From Oopsacas minuta (Eukaryota > Porifera > Hexactinellida > Lyssacinosida > Leucopsacidae), in the NCBI GenBank assembly GCA_024704765.1, contig JAKMXF010000099.1, positions 672,419 to 736,418 on the forward strand: a stretch of 64,000 nucleotides of DNA, read 5' to 3'. The position numbers were made by a program, and so were the translations under genes. Shown piece after piece: positions 9,357 to 22,396 of this stretch. The first letter of the stretch is position 1, and each line of letters starts with the position of its first letter. The notes below the pieces were generated by a model. The model was given only the letters and a program-made list of their open reading frames with translations, did no database searches and had not been told where the DNA came from.

Positions 9357-12140
9357 CAGTGGCGTAGCCAGCCCAACATGATTGCCCGGGAACTATACAC
9401 AACATAAAGTGCTTTTTATTAGGCCTTGGGATTATTATATCAGTAACTACTAATTGCCAACCAATAATCAATTATATACGTCACTATGTAATACAATGAA
9501 ACACATGCATCTGTTTATGCTAAAATTATTCTCCTATTTTTATGTAATTCACCGAATTTAGTAACGACATCATCTAGAGATACTGACTCGTCAGCTCCTT
9601 TACAATTGCAATAATGGCAAGATCAGTGAGCCACTGTTCACTCATTGTCGACCTAAGATAAGTCTTTATCCTTTTGAGTGCTGAAAATGATCTCTCACAT
9701 TGCGCTGTGCTTATGGAAATAGTCAGGGAAATCTGGATAGCATTCAACAAAGTCGGGAATGCATCCCTTAATGGTAAGAGTTTAAGGAATAAATCATCAA
9801 TACTTTTCATCTCTGCATTTCCTAGGGTACGCTTTGCTAATATTGATTCCATACGCAGTGATTCGTATTCAAGATTGTAAAAGAGTGCGAAAGATTCCAT
9901 TCGAATTGGATCCATAAAGTATTCTGATTGCGGATTAAATGAATGTATTGCCATCATAATGTCTGTGCTTCCTTTACTAAAACGACGATTTAGCTCTTCC
10001 AAGAAGGTGTCCAATATAGGAAAATAGAGATTAACTTTATATTGCTGAATGTTTGAAAGGGATTCCCTTGTTCCAGTAGGTGCAAAGACGGTGAAATCTT
10101 TCAAGTGTTGAGGAAGTCGTCTCTGTCTTGGTTCCTGATATTTTGTAATATCTATATTATTGGATCTGGCTACGTTCTCAGAATATCTGAATATCTTCTC
10201 CCATTCTTCATCGGTACGAAAATATCCGAGTGTTGACACTGTTGATGAAACTAAATCAGTTGCGTTAGCCAAATTAACTTGTGGAGACTGCAGATAGTCT
10301 GATAAACTCTTAGTGCAAGTCAGTATTCTATCAAACAAGATGAGTAATAGCAAAAACTTAAAACTTTTGATCTGAAGAAGAAGGCCTATTGCCCTAACAG
10401 CATTATCTCGGTTTATTCCACCAGAAACTTCTTCCAAGGTAGCAATGAATCATAAGTGTGGCAAATCGCATTAACAGAACCTTGCCTGCAGGTCCATCTT
10501 GTATCTGATAGCTTTGGTAGCTGACGTACTTGCTTCTCTGGGTGAAGCTCCTTTTGCATTGACACGAAGATCGTATGTGCTTTAGAGGAAGAAATGAATA
10601 CACAGAGAGCCTCAAGAATAAGAAAAAAACACAAACAAATTGAATCTTCTTTACGCAGTCAACGAGAACTAAGTTTACTCTGTGTGCATAGCAATGGATG
10701 TACATTGCATAGGGATATATTTCTTTCATTCGCTGCTGCACACCGTGACAGTTTCCACTCATGACAGCAGCTCCATCATATCCTTGAGATACGATACAAG
10801 CACGATCCAACCCATGTTTATTGAGAGTGGATATGAGGTAAGTTGTCAAACTCTCAGCAGTTAGACTAGTTGCGTCCACGAAAGTAAGGAATCTCTCATG
10901 AATGTTTGCCTTGTCGTCAACCTACCTAACAATAATAGCCAGTTGCTCCTTCTTGCTTTCATCTTTTGATTCGTCTGCAAGCAGCGAAAAGAAATTCGCT
11001 TTCCGTACACTATCACAAATTTTTGTTCTAAGCATGTCACCCATGATATTTAATAACAAATTCTGAACTTCTGGTGAACGATAAGTTGCATTTTGTGGGC
11101 CATTTTCTAATCTATGTTGGATAATTGGGTCATGGTTGCCAATAACTTGCAGTACCTCAAAAGAGTTTCCTTTGTTCAGTGAATTTTCGGATTCATCATG
11201 TCCTCGGTAGGCAATTTCAAGGCGACTACACAAGAGTATAACTTCGGCGATACTCTTAATATAATGTCTGTTTAGACGGATCTGCTCACTTCTTGACGAA
11301 TTAATGCGACTCTCAATTGATGTACCAATCCTTTCATTTTGTTTATATTCATGCCATGAAGCCATCGCGTTGATGTGTGTAAGGCATTTATCATAACAGT
11401 GGAAGGTAGCATCTCTTCCTGTTGCATGCTTCCAGTATCTAATCCCACACTTTTAAACGCATCCTCAGTTCTACCACTTACAGCATTAAAAATGTGGTAT
11501 GAGGAGCAGAAACCAGCGTCTCTTTCTACCGAGTATTCCAACCAACTAAAAGTGACAAACCAATCTGGATTGAATTGTCTTTTCTTGGTTCCCACTAATG
11601 TTGAAGGAAATCGACGAGTATGTCGATTGGGCTGAACCGGCTTATCATTAGGCCCTTGGGCAATATCTAAAGGTGGCTGAAGATTGACATTGGGAATTTC
11701 AGGTGAAATTGATAATTACGGTGGTGCCATACTGGGTAGTGTTGTTTCCTCAATTGGATCAGAACTGACAAGATTAGTAGTATCACATGTAGGCACGAAG
11801 TCAGGCTCTTGTGCTTCCTGAGAATGAGAATGGTAAATATTATGATAAGTATTATCAATATCATCTTCAGAAGTTATCTTTATTCTCTTGTAAGTGGCAA
11901 ACAAAGCTAGCTGCGAGCTGTTGGTAATGTTAAATTTTCGAGACATATATGCTAATTACTAAATATAATAAATCGTAGAATAGTAAATTAGGTAAAAAAG
12001 TAAGAGTAATTGATATATGTAATATAACAATTAATAGGGGTAAACTGATGTGAGTGCACAGACATAATATTTATTGCCTGGGTACAGAGAGAAGTTGCCC
12101 GGGCACAGGCCCGGCAGGCCCGTGCTTAGCTACGCCACTG
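9357..12140 (-). mobile_element. hAT element with ZMYM1-like transposase (2784 bp)
   Basis: Inverted ends start CAGTGGCGTAGCCAG at 9357 and CAGTGGCGTAGCTAA (reading inward on the minus strand) at 12140. The flanking 8-mers (aatgactg and tcactgta) do not match, so the target duplication has decayed or the ends are off by a few bases. The element holds one minus-strand transposase gene of about 790 codons. Confidence 0.85.
9574..11946 (-). pseudogene. ZMYM1-like hAT transposase, multiply broken
   Basis: Starts at ATG 11944-11946. A TTF-type zinc-finger region (QFNPDWF, WLEYSVERDAGFC) occupies about 11500-11600. Catalytic-core motifs follow: LADESKDESKKEQ near 10960-11000, CIVSQGYDGAAVMSG near 10750-10800 and the CYAHRVNL Cys-x-x-His near 10690. 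The C-terminal dimerisation motif TAQCERSFSALKRIK is near 9660-9700. Lesions: in-frame TAA at 11716-11718, TAG at 10922-10924, and frameshifts near 11360, 10630 and 10410. Length and domain order are otherwise those of complete ZMYM1-like hAT transposases, which cut and paste elements bounded by 8 bp duplications. Confidence 0.88.
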
Positions 12141-13005
12141 TCACTGTATATATGCTTACAAGAAAATAACGATAGTTTATGTAGCAGCTACAGTATTGTA
12201 AAGACAAATGAAATTGAGAAATAATGTATACTTTTAAAAGTAATAAAACCACTAGCGACCCCCTGTCTGTTATTCTGGTGGTGAATAAGTTCCAGAATTG
12301 GCTTCAAATTTGGACTTGCGTGAAAAAGAAACAAAGGTTTGAGAATTTATCTTTAGGTCGTGAGAACTTGTGAGACACACGATTAACAACTGAGAGTCCG
12401 TATCTCAGCGAGTGACCCATTGAAACATCTCGTGACTCATTAACACATTGAACAAATTCGAAAATCTGACAAACTAACAAGGTGAACTCATACTTATCGT
12501 TCACCAATATCCAATAATTACAAACTGTCAATGGATAACTCGATGACCTATAGGTATCACGAGAGGTCTTTGATCACTAGTCATGAGTCGAACGGTGACT
12601 CACCACTCAACTGACATATGAACTATGACCCAATGACTCATGGTCCATAATGGTTCCAGAAGTCCAGAAAAGAAGAAGGCAAGTTGTGTTTTTCTGGTTT
12701 TGGAATATCTTAGTGTTCAACATAATCGAATATCCATGACATTATGTTCAGCATAATCACTGATCGATTGTATAATATTGTGAATTTTAATGATTCTCAT
12801 ATTTCATCTTAAAATATCTTATTATATTAATCACATTTGCTTTAAACATTTTCTTAATAATAGACCAATATCCGGGTGGTGGGTCCAATTTTCAGATGTT
12901 TAGACCTGAAGTACCTGGTACTTGGGTTGTCTGTCATGGCCGGTGTTTCACTTAAAAATAGTTGGTATATAATTTCCAAACAAGGAATTGAAGTTTCAAT
13001 CATAC
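12141..13005. other. Non-coding stretch
   Basis: No gene seen. Around 12350-12650 there is a local excess of tgac(t)ca / gagtca words on both strands, without a regular period. Confidence 0.35.
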
Positions 13006-13834
13006 CAGGGATCCCCAAACACTACTGCTTGAGGGCCCTTTTGTTGTTTATAGGTTTAATGACGGGCAGTAAATTATTGTCTATAGAATCTAAATTCATT
13101 CATATTGTACTGAATAAAAAACATACACGGTCAATACAGGTGAAATCATACCATTTTCTTGCTAGGCAATATGGTAACATACCGATAGTAAGAATAAACC
13201 GATGTAAAATCTATGGATTTCTCACAGTTTCTGAATTCTTAGCTGAAATTTTAGCAAAGACTATAAGTAAGACAACCTGGTGTGAGAATACCCAGTTCAG
13301 CAGTATTAGCCTAGAACTAAATGCTATAAAGTAATATAATATAGGTATCATCAGTGTTAGACAGGTGCTATTTAACTTCGCTAATTTTTCTGTTGTCTTT
13401 GATACCTGGAACACTAAAGTGAAAAAGGTATTGTAAATTCTGAAATTCGAAACACTTATCCGATGCAAGTCATGTCAATATTCATCTGTCAATCAAGACC
13501 TTATTCGAAGTAGCAATTTTCATTCTTAATATGGTATGTTTACACATTATGATTTCCTCCGATGAGGAACAATTCGGTCGAAACAATTGGGAACAATTCA
13601 AATTACAAACCTTGAAATAATAAAGTAGTTTTTTTGTAAATCAATCAATCTCATAAAATCCTATAATCGACAAGACAATCACATACAAGAGAGTCCAACT
13701 GGTTTCGATTGAATCACAAAAAATGAGTATAGTCAAGGTTACATATATTGTATTTCACTATCTAACAATACATCTCAATTCGTTAGGATTTTGGAGGGCC
13801 GCTTTGATGCGCGGACCGCAGTTTTGGATCCCTG
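13006..13834. mobile_element. Non-autonomous hAT-type element (829 bp)
   Basis: Starts CAGGGATCCCCAAAC and, read from the other end, CAGGGATCCAAAACTGCGG. Both ends carry a GAGGGCC/GGCCCTC block 20-40 bp inside. The 8 bp flanks aatcatac and agtcacag agree at 5 positions, consistent with an eroded target duplication. No transposase is encoded; open frames inside (for example 12876-13334, which crosses the boundary) look incidental. Confidence 0.65.
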
Positions 13835-13837
13835 AGT

Positions 13838-14655
13838 CACAGTGTGGAATTATGCCGTAATAAGTAACAATTTGACTTCGCTGTTTACCAAATTTAATGT
13901 GTGCATTCGATTTTAACTATTTCAAAGCTAAAAATATGCTATTACTAGTTACTTAATGAACCTATAACTTGTGTGATAAAAGTTTCAAACTTAGGCTTAA
14001 ATTTGAAATTTGAAAACCTGAAAAACCACAAATATTTATTCTTCAAAGATCCTACGATATTTGAGCATTCCTGTATCTTGGTAACGCAATGACATTTATC
14101 AGTACAGATTCCATATTTATAGCTCAACTACGTATGGTATAGTAGAATTTTGTAATACAAACCTCCATACCCTCATTCCAAAATGGTGACTTTCATTAGG
14201 CCTAACAAATGACCTTTCCTCGAACATAGAAGAGCTAATACACAAACTGTACTATAATATAGTTGAACTATATATAAGTTATTTGTTATCAGTATTCGTA
14301 TGCACTATGTGATTAATTTAACTTGTTTGCAAAATAAATTACATCATTACTTTTTCTCTCTCAAGAATTTTATGTCTATTTTTATCCATATTTCAGCTTT
14401 TACCTATATTATAGGTGCCCGATTTTACAATTCAAATTATTCTGAGTAAATAGTCTACAATGTCACATAGTATATCTTTCTATTTTTCATTCTCAATAAA
14501 TTCTAGATCCGACCACTTATACTTTTCTTGACATAGAGTGTATGGGGGCACATATTGAATGAAATGTTTTTTAGACAAAATTTGAATTTTCGTTATAACA
14601 TTTAATAATTACTGTATTTCTAATTCATTAGTATCATTTTATGAAGTATCTAATA
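13838..14655 (+). repeat. Interspersed repeat R1, copy A
   Basis: Matches the reverse complement of 37605-38245 along most of its length. Shared words include ttgaaaacctgaaa, ttatccatatttc and cattagtatcatt. No protein motif is recognisable. Copy A carries an extra 181 bp at 14105-14285 that copy B lacks. Confidence 0.7.
14105..14285. mobile_element. Small MITE nested in R1 copy A (181 bp)
   Basis: Flanked by the duplicated 9-mer ttatcagta (14096-14104 and 14286-14294). R1 copy B has a single ttatcagta at the same point, i.e. an empty site. The ends are imperfect inverted repeats, 19 of 26 matching, beginning CAGATT and CAAATA. Confidence 0.7.
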
Positions 14656-15599
14656 CAGAATTAAATTCAGGTTGCGTTTGATTTATGTCTCATCAGATTT
14701 CGGCCGGCACCCGATGATTAATTATTACAGTTGTTTTCTAAGTTAGTATGAAGCATACGTATCACAATTTGTGGATTAAGATACCAAAGATTTTGAAATA
14801 TGTAGAAAAAGATGTGAACAAAGCCTGCAAATCCTGGAATCTCGCGATCCCTTCAGCGTTTGATATCTGACTGAGATTCATAGTTGAGGAGAAGAGTTAA
14901 TCATTCATTTGAGAGGAGACACAACGTCAATTGGTGATATGCTGTGTGAATGGTTAACTGAGCATCCATGTAAATAGACGTTGCTGCAACTTTTTCAGCT
15001 TTATAATTTCGAGGGGCTTCTCAATAAGTGCAATCTCTATTGGGTACTCTATGAATTTATGTGTATACTCAATGTCCCCATCAGTGAAATGCTTGGAAAA
15101 CACGTAAACAATCTTAAAATCACTAATATTTTCCCCAAGAGTTTCTGAATTGATCTTGCTTGTGTGGCATTGTAGAAAAATTGTTGCTCATTCTCAAAAG
15201 ACATGGTGCAGAACAACGAACAGGCATTCTATGTACAAAAATATATGTAAATAACTGATAATATTGAAGTAAAATCTCAGTTTACAAAAGGTTTCAGTAA
15301 AATTATATATGACCAAAAGTATTTGGCATTTATAGGTTGATAAACACAATAATTATTTCTACCATAGTATTGAAATTTTAGTTCGGTCGACATGAGTTTC
15401 CTTGGTCCAAAATCCATAATCAGTTGTGAGGCTTTATGTATAGTAGTAGACTATGGAAATGCACGAGTGTGAAGTTGGCAGCGAGTTCTAGCAGTGAAAT
15501 TTGAGTACAGCTTGACACATAATGAGTCCATCAATTGTGAATCAATCCATATGAAATTTGGTTAGTACCTTTAGGTAGAGTAGTGCTTTCCCATTATTC
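14656..15599. other. Non-coding stretch
   Basis: No gene, repeat or motif recognised. Confidence 0.3.
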
Positions 15600-16330
15600 A
15601 ATAATTAATCCCTCAGACACATATTCATTGACACAATGGCTTGGTAAATTTGATAATAATTTTAGGCCTAATTATTTTACTGAATGTACCACGTATGATA
15701 TGAACTTGTTACTACTATGATTTAACATCAAATGGTGTTTTACCTCAGTAATTTCAGAAATATTGATAACAATTAACAGATTTACTTAGTGTTGAGTCGT
15801 GCTCATGTCCTCTACGGGGATTCAATTATATAAAATTTGCATTGCCATTGTGGCAAGAGTAGGTGTGTTTGGGATTAATTGCTAAATACTGCAAAAGCAC
15901 CACATTAAGCAAAGGTGCTGAATCAATTTAAGATGAATGAATTGACAATTTATGGATGTATTAAGCACTAAGCTGTGTTCACAATACCAGATAGGGATTT
16001 GGATTATAATTTTTCCAATGTCATTGTAATAAGAGTAGGATTGATAGGGATTAATTATTAAATATTGGAAAACGAACCAAACGATGCAAAGGTACTGACT
16101 CAATTCCAGATGAAATGATTCATTATTAACAGATTAATTCAGGTTTAAGTTGTACTCAAAATCCTTCATTGGGATTAAAAAAAATTTTTCCAATGTCATT
16201 GTGGTAAGAATAGGGGTGATAGAGTTTAATCCCTTAATATAGTAAACGTAGCATCCTAGGTAAAGGTACTGACCAAATTTCAGAATAAATGATTAATATC
16301 CAGGGATGTCTGGTGTTAAATTCGCAATCT
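15600..16330 (+). repeat. Diverged tandem array, about 174 bp unit, 3-4 copies
   Basis: Corresponding blocks start near 15852, 16027 and 16201 (spacing 175 and 174). Each has a cattgt.gtaagagtagg word, a gggattaat word, 'aaaggtactga' and then 'aatga.tcatt'. A partial unit precedes at about 15740. Units differ by many substitutions, so the array is old. Confidence 0.65.
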
Positions 16331-17690
16331 AGGTATTCTGATGAAACAGTTTCAAAGATTTCTATGAATTACTCACTATTATGAATGAATATTCCCAACA
16401 TTGTGGCAGTTTGCGAAACCTATCACAATTTGTTTATTGGCTGTAAATTGTATGAAGTGGCATCATGTGACAAGAAAATATTCAGCATAGCATTTTGTAT
16501 CAAATTAGGAGTCTGTATACTGAGATTTTGATTTACGCACGATGCAAATTTGAAATGGGATATAATGTGAATCTTACAGTTTTCCTTTATTGGCAACACA
16601 AATATGGACGAAATTGTTACTATTGGTTTGGAGATAATATTGACTGATTATTTTCCAGGTATGGTAAGAATCACCATTATAACGAGATTCAGTCCGAAAA
16701 GATCCAGAAAATTTCGAAAATCCACAGCCACTGTAATAAGGCCTCAAAATTGATTAAGGACAATGGACCAGGATGCAAGTGTCGACCAAACTGAAATTTA
16801 ACCAATGTTTGTAAAAGATAGTTACTGGGTATTATAACGTACTCTAGGGTAAATATTCCTGCAGGCATGTCACATTTGGCATTTTTCATACATATATTTA
16901 AGTCAAAACAGTTCCCCTACAAAGTTCTTTCAATTGGCATTATTTTGGTAGAGGAACAATCTGTTCGTTGGTGTTCGTATTTACATAGTTACATTGTATG
17001 ATTTGTCTACAATACAATGTGTAATATGTACTCTGAGTCAGAGAATGCATTTGAAAAGTTTCGAAATTGGCTATATATAGTAAACTCAAGGAATCCGCTA
17101 GTATTTACGGTCTTATCTACATCCTCTCACAGTAGCCATATCATTTTCATTTAATCGAATATTTAACACACTAATTGTAATTGGGATCATCAACAACGAG
17201 ATTGCAACCACAAATTTAACATCATATGTAGAAGGATAGCAAGGATTTCTTCTTTAGAATTACTTTTTGGGATATGACATAGGTGTCTTAACCATTTTGG
17301 CAGCCGGGAATCTCAGTCAACCCAGGCCAGAGGTCTCCAGGAGTTTACCAGGGACTCCTTGTATTATCCGGGCCTATCTTGAAGGTGCCGCCAATGGATA
17401 TTTCACGATAAATTCATATATTATCTAACTTCAGAATACTCAAGCGATAATGTGATTCCAAGTCAGGTATATCAAATCTCCACATTTAACAAATTTATAT
17501 TGTCAGTTCAAGCCACATTTCCCCGGTTCACTACCTTAACCTTTGAAGTTCGCTTGTCCTGAAGAGTCAAGGATTTAAGAGATCATTGGGCTGTAAAAAA
17601 TGTACTAATAATGATTGCTACCAAGTTTCCATAATGCATATGTATATTTGAAGATATTTCTGATGTTAAATGGATTTCATCCATTAGGAC
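16331..17690. other. Non-coding stretch
   Basis: No supported gene. An eroded further unit of the 174 bp repeat may lie near 16390 (attgtggcag). Confidence 0.3.
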
Positions 17691-17692
17691 AA

Positions 17693-17760
17693 TGGTTCTC
17701 AACCTGAGGCCGAACAAATATATTTCCCAAGGGGCTGGAGCGTCATAAAATTGTGTGGGA
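17693..17760. mobile_element. Possible hAT terminal fragment
   Basis: Contains caatggttctcaacctg, which resembles the CAGTGGTTCTCAACC terminus common in hAT elements. No matching right end was found; a mariner begins shortly after. Confidence 0.35.
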
Positions 17761-17794
17761 TCTTTAACTAATTAATTTCTAAGTATGCAATATA

Positions 17795-19017
17795 CGTGGG
17801 GCACTAGGAGGCTTTGCCATTATATAGTAAAACATTGAATATAATTAGTATAATACTTTAATTTTCTCAAAATATTCGCCATGAGCAGCTATACAGCTTT
17901 GCATACGCAATATCTAATCTTCGAAAGATTCTTACCAATTTTTCGATGAGGTACTTTTACAACTCTTCGTCACTAGTAAAGCATCTACTTTTGAGTTTTC
18001 CTTAAGTTTGGGCAAGATCAAGAAGTCACATGGGGGCTAAATCAGTAGGATATGGTGGTTCTGGCATGGTAGATACTCCATTTGCTTCATTATAATCCAT
18101 TGTATGTGCTGGTTTATTTTCATGGTACAATTCTATGCATCGTACTCCAGTTTTGGGTTAACGATGCTTGATCTCGTCGAAGACTGCTTTCAAACAAACA
18201 TCGGTACGCCATTTTCCAGTAACCGTGGGACCGTTTTCAAGTTTAACAACCTTTATCAAACCTTGATAATTGAAGAAAATTGCGTACATCCTCTTGCCCA
18301 CTGACTTTGGCGTTTCACTTGGACAGGTTGAGGATCATCTTCGAATACCTACAATTTTGCTTTCTCCTTTCTTCGAGGATCGTAGTAATATATCCACGTT
18401 TCTTCACTGGTAACAATGTCATAAAACCTCCTCCCTTGTCAGAGTATATTTATCAAGCATATATTGACAAAATTCAACTCTCTCGGCCTACCGTAGTTGG
18501 GGCAACTTATGAGGGACCCACCGACAACAGAGCTTTCTGAGAAATACGTGTTCATGTAGGATCGAATTAATTGATAGCGATGAAATCTTCAGGTTTTCCT
18601 CTAACTATTTGTAAGTGATATGTGGGTTCGTAAACGCTTCGCTATCCGCAACCTTATCCTTCCCCGAAGTAACTTCTTCGTCATGTCTTCGAGAACGAAG
18701 TTCATCTTCAAACGATGCCCTACCATCATGAATTCGCAATGCCACTTTTGTATAGTGCGTATTGAGACTATATCATCACCAAATACCTTCTCCATTTCAA
18801 AAGACATTCTTCTATTGATAACTCACGCTTGAAATTATAGTATATTATGACCCGTAATTCGATCTTGCCTAACGTTTCCATGGAGATATGAAAATATGCT
18901 AAACTCGCATTGTATAATTATACTTAATTGAAATACAGTGTTTGAAACTTGTCGGAAAGTTTTAAGTTGTGAGTGATAAAATTATGTGTCTATCTTCAAA
19001 ACTAATAGTGCCCCTCG
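17795..19017 (-). mobile_element. Degraded mariner element (1223 bp)
   Basis: Ends read CGTGGGGCACTA on the left and CGAGGGGCACTA on the right (inward, minus strand). TA flanks lie at 17793-17794 and 19018-19019. It encloses a minus-strand mariner transposase remnant. Confidence 0.75.
17880..18807 (-). pseudogene. mariner transposase remnant with altered catalytic residues
   Basis: Readable pieces in order: helix-turn-helix part (IRTIQKWHCEF) near 18730-18770; IVTSEETWIYYYDP near 18390-18420, where mariners normally have GDE; ELYHENKPAHT near 18110-18140, where they have HDN; and PYPTDLAP near 18040. Both of the first two catalytic Asp positions therefore read Glu. Frameshifts and stops separate the pieces, and the spacing before the third motif is shorter than 34. 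It is a long-dead copy of the MOS/irritans-like type. Confidence 0.75.
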
Positions 19018-21941
19018 TATCTTAGAAAATTGTAATAAATATTGGCAAAATTAATGTTACTAAATTAATACTGTAATATCAAAATCGCCTGTGACTACAG
19101 GACAGTTACTGCTACTGAATGTAAATATTGTAATTGTGAGGAATTCACAAGGGGGCAGCCCCACTTGGCTTGAGGCCCCAAGTAGCTGGCACCTCCCACA
19201 CCCTGATCTTTGGCGCGCATGTTGGGGTGCGGAAGTACCTATGAGGTCTGTTTCAACGGATTCTGAATACTATATACTGAAAATTTCATTAATCACTAGG
19301 GATTTTCAGTTTATCTACGGATTCTTTCTACTATAGATCCTATATAAGTGGGCGAGGTAGGGACGGCGAAACTCTTGATAAACCCCCTTTACAATTATAA
19401 TTTCAAATAAAAATGTACTTTAACCTGAGATTTTGAAACTTTATGTTTAGCCACTTCCTGGAACGTCTTTTTTGCAATGATAGTAGATTATTATAACATG
19501 CCCTAAGGTTGTTTATTGAATATTAGAATCTTTAAGATATTTTCATTTAAGAAACCCAAAATTTCAAGCGCTATAGTACCGCCCCAATATATCGGTAACT
19601 ACAGTACGATACTGAAAAAATAATTGAGGGCGGTAAGACTTTGATACTTCTTAGTTAGAATAGTATGAAGATTCAAATTTCATTTAAAAAAATTTTGTAA
19701 ACCATTCAATTTTTATGATTGCACTATTTTTTGACATTTCTACTATTTTGCTATATATTTTAGTAAATACGGAACATTTTGAGGACCAGAATTATGTTAA
19801 TAGTGGATTTCAACCCCTTATCCTATATAATCATTGTATTCATAATTCATAAGATAACTCATCACATGCATCACCAATATTATTCTTTCAATGTAATGTA
19901 AGGTTTATCGTGGTTTCCATTCACCATTCCTTAGGCCACTTCTTATGTCCCAAGTACAACTTTTACAAGTGATCGGATAAGCATTGACCGCATCTAATAA
20001 CTATCAACTTTCAAAACCTAACTGAATAATACATTGTATTTCTTCCAATAGTCTCTTCATCTTGGAGCATAATTGGTTAGTTATAATTGCACAAGTTACC
20101 ACTCATTACCCTGGTTATACTTGATTGTTAACTGAATTATTATGCTGTGGACACTAAATAAGTTTAGTGAGATCTCGTCCAAAATCTAGCGCAAGCTTAA
20201 AATGAAGATTATGAACAGAAATTTCTCCAGTAACATTAATTGGACATAATTTCTATTAGGTTATCAATATCACAACATCGAATAATCATGTATTTTGAAA
20301 TCTGGCGAGTATTTTCATTGGAATAGTTGGACACATTTACAGATGTCGCCACAATTCAAATGACGATCCATGTACTAGCTATATATTGATCGATAGCACA
20401 CTCATTTAACTCTAATGACTCCTCTAGCTGCATATTTGAAATTGACACTGAAGATATCAATTTTGCTATATTATAAATCCATTTTTGGACATCTGGTAGG
20501 TAGTTTACTTGTACTGGAGGAGGTGACAGTAATGTTCAATCGCTTGCGACCTTAGAGCTTGGGTGTTCGAAGAGATTGGCTTCATTTTTTGGCTCTCTGA
20601 AGATCATTCTCACAGATTCGAGTGTCTGGAACTTGAGAATATTCCAGTTTGTGCGTTGATAAGCAAATTTTAAGCAAATGTAATTGACTCCAGGACTACT
20701 ACGACTGATACATTTATTACAGTTTTGACTATTATTACAGTGAGTTAAAGTTAGCATGCATGCTTATTCATGAATTGTTGTGGACGGAGCTTTACTGTTA
20801 CAGCAAAATCTTGAACTCTCCATAGTCAGGAGACGTAGGTTTTCCTAACTCCAGGTATTTCACGTGTGTTACGAATCATGAGCCAAACTAACTGAGTACA
20901 GCTAGTTTTCTTTACCGCCGGAAGATGTATTGTACAATTATACATTGAATGTTATTGTATAATACGTACATCTTCCGGCGCTAAAAGAGTGATTGGATCA
21001 ATTGATAATTGCTTCTCATGTTGAAATTGATAATTTAATTGAAACTTCATGAATATGTTAACTATGCTCACTAATATCATAAATAGTCTCCTTGTTATAG
21101 TAGATCAAATAACCATTCTTAATACGTTGCCATGGTAATACATGATATAATCACCATTTCTGTTTCCTAAATAGTTACTAAGTTCAATTTATCGCCCAAT
21201 TAAGAAATTAAATTTAGTCAAATAGTTATATTACCAAAAGTTATTGTAATCATAAAGAATATAGTTTCGTATACTATTTCTTTGCAAATTGTAAGAACAA
21301 ATGTGATAGTAGAAAGGTTTTTAGTTCAAATTATGAGTCCTCACTAATTTCTAACTAAGAAACTGGTATGGAGAAAAATTTTCTCCCCCATCATACTCCA
21401 GTTACCTGTGGATATCTCAACCTCCCTATTTTGTTGAAAATAGTTCGAAATTACGAATCTGCCATTTTGTTATTGTTCCAAATCAACTTTCATGTATTCT
21501 AATTGAATTATTACTTATTGTATAAATGCATTGTGTGTATTATGTATTATATTATTTTGTTTGGATAATCTAACTATATCTAATAGGATATAATTACCGG
21601 AAATCCAGACGAGAAATTTGAATATAGTCCAATGGATATTTCAAAGCAGGTACTATATTTATTATGCATTTGGACATCTGGTTATAGATTACTCCAAGGA
21701 GTTTCAAAAATGAGTGAAAACGTATCTTACAGGTTTACAAGCACTGACAATTACCGAATCCTCATAAGGCTGTTTGGCCATGTACTATGGCCAGACAACA
21801 TAATGTTGACCAATAAACTCTCAACTAAACTTGCTGTGAAGCAAAGTTTGGTTAACCATGTTGCTTACCCTCTTGTGGACTTTCCTGCTCAACCAAACAC
21901 TCATTAATCTGGACGTTTTAGATTTATATGTTTAAACATTC
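19018..21941. other. Non-coding stretch with one hairpin
   Basis: No gene supported. A GC-richer patch at 19140-19260 and a strong short hairpin at 20911-20988 stand out; the rest is AT-rich without recognisable content. Confidence 0.35.
20911..20988. repeat. Short hairpin with 14 bp perfect arms
   Basis: Arms cgccggaagatgta (20916-20929) and its exact complement at 20967-20980 enclose about 37 bp that is itself partly self-complementary. Outside the arms, pairing continues imperfectly (ctttac / gctaaaag). The GC-rich arm contrasts with its AT-rich surroundings. It could be a tiny MITE or a structured RNA; nothing decides which. Confidence 0.6.
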
Positions 21942-22351
21942 GGTACAATTGCAGAATCTTACACCCCCAACTTTTTAATGTGGTCAAAAATCCCTATATG
22001 CACCGTTCAAGAACTCGTTGAGAGAAGTTGATAGAGCTAAAGAAATCCATAATCGGATTAAAATTGACAAAGTTACGAAAAATTTACTCCCTAAGCCAAA
22101 TCCTATGGGGAAAATTGTATTACTCACTATAGTCAAATTGTATTGATTTATACATTACAATTACCATAGGAATGCTCATACTGTTGATATTGCGGTTATA
22201 CATGCTTGTTACTCTACTCTTTCATGCTCATTTGTTTGCTATTCAGTGTATTTCACTGCAGGTAATTCTTGTTACTTTAAAGGAAAGCTGGTTATTACAT
22301 AATTCTGTCTGCAACACTAAATATACAATGCAAAATTTTATTTCATATTAT
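21942..22351. repeat. Merlin left TIR
   Basis: Begins ggtacaattgcagaatctta. It is an almost exact inverted copy of 25117-25526; one difference noted (accg versus atcg near 22013). Confidence 0.9.
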
Positions 22352-22396
22352 GCATGCAACTAAATTGCATCCTGTATGTGAAGTCGTTCAAACGTA

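Noticed and set aside
12876-13334. 152-codon open frame as a gene
   Set aside because: It crosses the left end of a non-autonomous hAT element at 13006, so it is a chance frame.
15600-16330. CRISPR array
   Set aside because: Units are 174 bp, diverged and contiguous, with no short identical repeats or spacers; the genome is eukaryotic.
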